This document shows, piece after piece, positions 63,859 through 64,000 of a stretch of 64,000 bases of DNA; positions within the stretch are counted from its first letter, which is position 1; every line of letters begins with the position of its first letter. The notes beneath the pieces are model-generated. The model made no database searches and was not told the DNA's origin. It was given only the letters and a program-made list of their open reading frames with translations. The position numbers and the translations under genes were made by a program. Source of the DNA: Streptomyces griseocarneus (GTDB lineage Bacteria; Actinomycetota; Actinomycetes; Streptomycetales; Streptomycetaceae); contig PENC01000007.1 of the NCBI GenBank assembly GCA_003674045.1, forward strand, positions 62,001-126,000, in the 5' to 3' direction.

Positions 63859-64000
63859 GTGACCGGAACGCTCGTACTCGCAGGTACCCCCATCGGCGAT
63901 GTCGCCGACGCACCTCCTCGGCTGGCCGCCGAGCTGCTCGCCGCCGAGGTGATCGCCGCGGAGGACACGCGGCGGCTGCGCCGCCTGACACAGGCGCTGG
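63859..64000 (+). CDS. rsmI: 16S rRNA 2'-O-methyltransferase RsmI, N-terminal part
   Basis: GTG 63859 opens a frame that runs off the window: 'TGTLVLAGTPIGDVADAPPR', 'LAAELLAAEVIAAEDTRRLR', 'RLTQAL'. The start is the RsmI signature 'LVLAGTPIGD' and the 'AAEDTRR' of the SAM pocket. RsmI methylates the 2'-O of C1402 in 16S rRNA with SAM to fine-tune the decoding centre. It is the usual neighbour of pmt in Streptomyces, here separated from it by the NTF2-like, PBP, EamA and cupin genes. Confidence 0.92.
   Translation, partial: MTGTLVLAGTPIGDVADAPPRLAAELLAAEVIAAEDTRRLRRLTQAL

Noticed and set aside
51..64000. CRISPR arrays, insertion sequences, integrases, prophage genes and secondary-metabolite synthases
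   Set aside because: Looked for repeat-spacer patterns, transposase DDE or Tyr/Ser recombinase motifs, and PKS/NRPS domains, and saw none. The repeats present are dispersed palindromes without spacers.

Overview
The window is chromosomal DNA of a Streptomyces or close relative. The evidence is very high G+C with strong third-position GC bias, many GTG starts, and actinobacterial hallmark families: a SepX/GlpR-type divisome protein, bacterial Pmt, MscL beside a small conserved ORF, MarP and a tricorn protease. No plasmid or phage backbone, insertion sequence, CRISPR array or polyketide/peptide synthetase is visible. It reads as core-to-intermediate chromosome with a more accessory left end.

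Layout. 1-7 kb is accessory: the end of an MFS exporter, a Phd-like antitoxin with a truncated toxin, NUDIX and methyltransferase genes, a GNAT gene, an XRE regulator divergent from two tiny CxxC proteins, and a sigma-70-like regulator. 7-11 kb is the fructose PTS operon (deoR-fruK-fruA). 11-13.5 kb is a YtrA-type regulator with an ABC exporter. 13.5-26 kb holds a methyltransferase, a P1 peptidase, LtrA, mscL, mtnP, an FmdB zinc ribbon with a CIRCE-like operator, an MFS permease, a K+/H+ antiporter and a penicillin acylase. 26-32 kb runs from a divergent 5-formyl-THF cyclo-ligase and galU through moeA/glp, moaC, mogA and a RimJ-like acetyltransferase to sepX, followed by tRNA-Ala(CGC). 32-42 kb contains a secreted GH89 alpha-N-acetylglucosaminidase, a lipoprotein plus histidine kinase, and a MerR/SDR/Baeyer-Villiger monooxygenase cluster with xth. 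42-50 kb holds the tricorn protease, TetR, MMPL exporter and MarP. 50-57 kb holds a tyrosinase-like type-3 copper protein, a nickel transporter with a Nur-box match, a serine hydrolase, an SDR and an SRPBCC protein. 57-64 kb holds small secreted or hydrophilic proteins, pmt, an NTF2-like protein, a class B PBP with a striking operator palindrome, an EamA permease, a cupin and the start of rsmI.

Non-coding structure is unusually rich. A dispersed GC-rich palindromic element (core 'gcgcagttccccgcgcccc') occurs about ten times, always between genes and mostly between convergent ones. Several near-perfect inverted repeats lie just upstream of particular genes (YtrA, BVMO, TetR, PBP, sepX, FmdB, nickel transporter), so some of the regulation can be read directly.

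No whole new system stands out. The most checkable novel points are the CIRCE-like site at FmdB, the operator over the PBP promoter, the divergent tyrosinase-like protein, the toxin/methyltransferase recombination scar, and the galU-glp-moaC-mogA-rimJ-sepX arrangement linking cofactor-like genes to the divisome.
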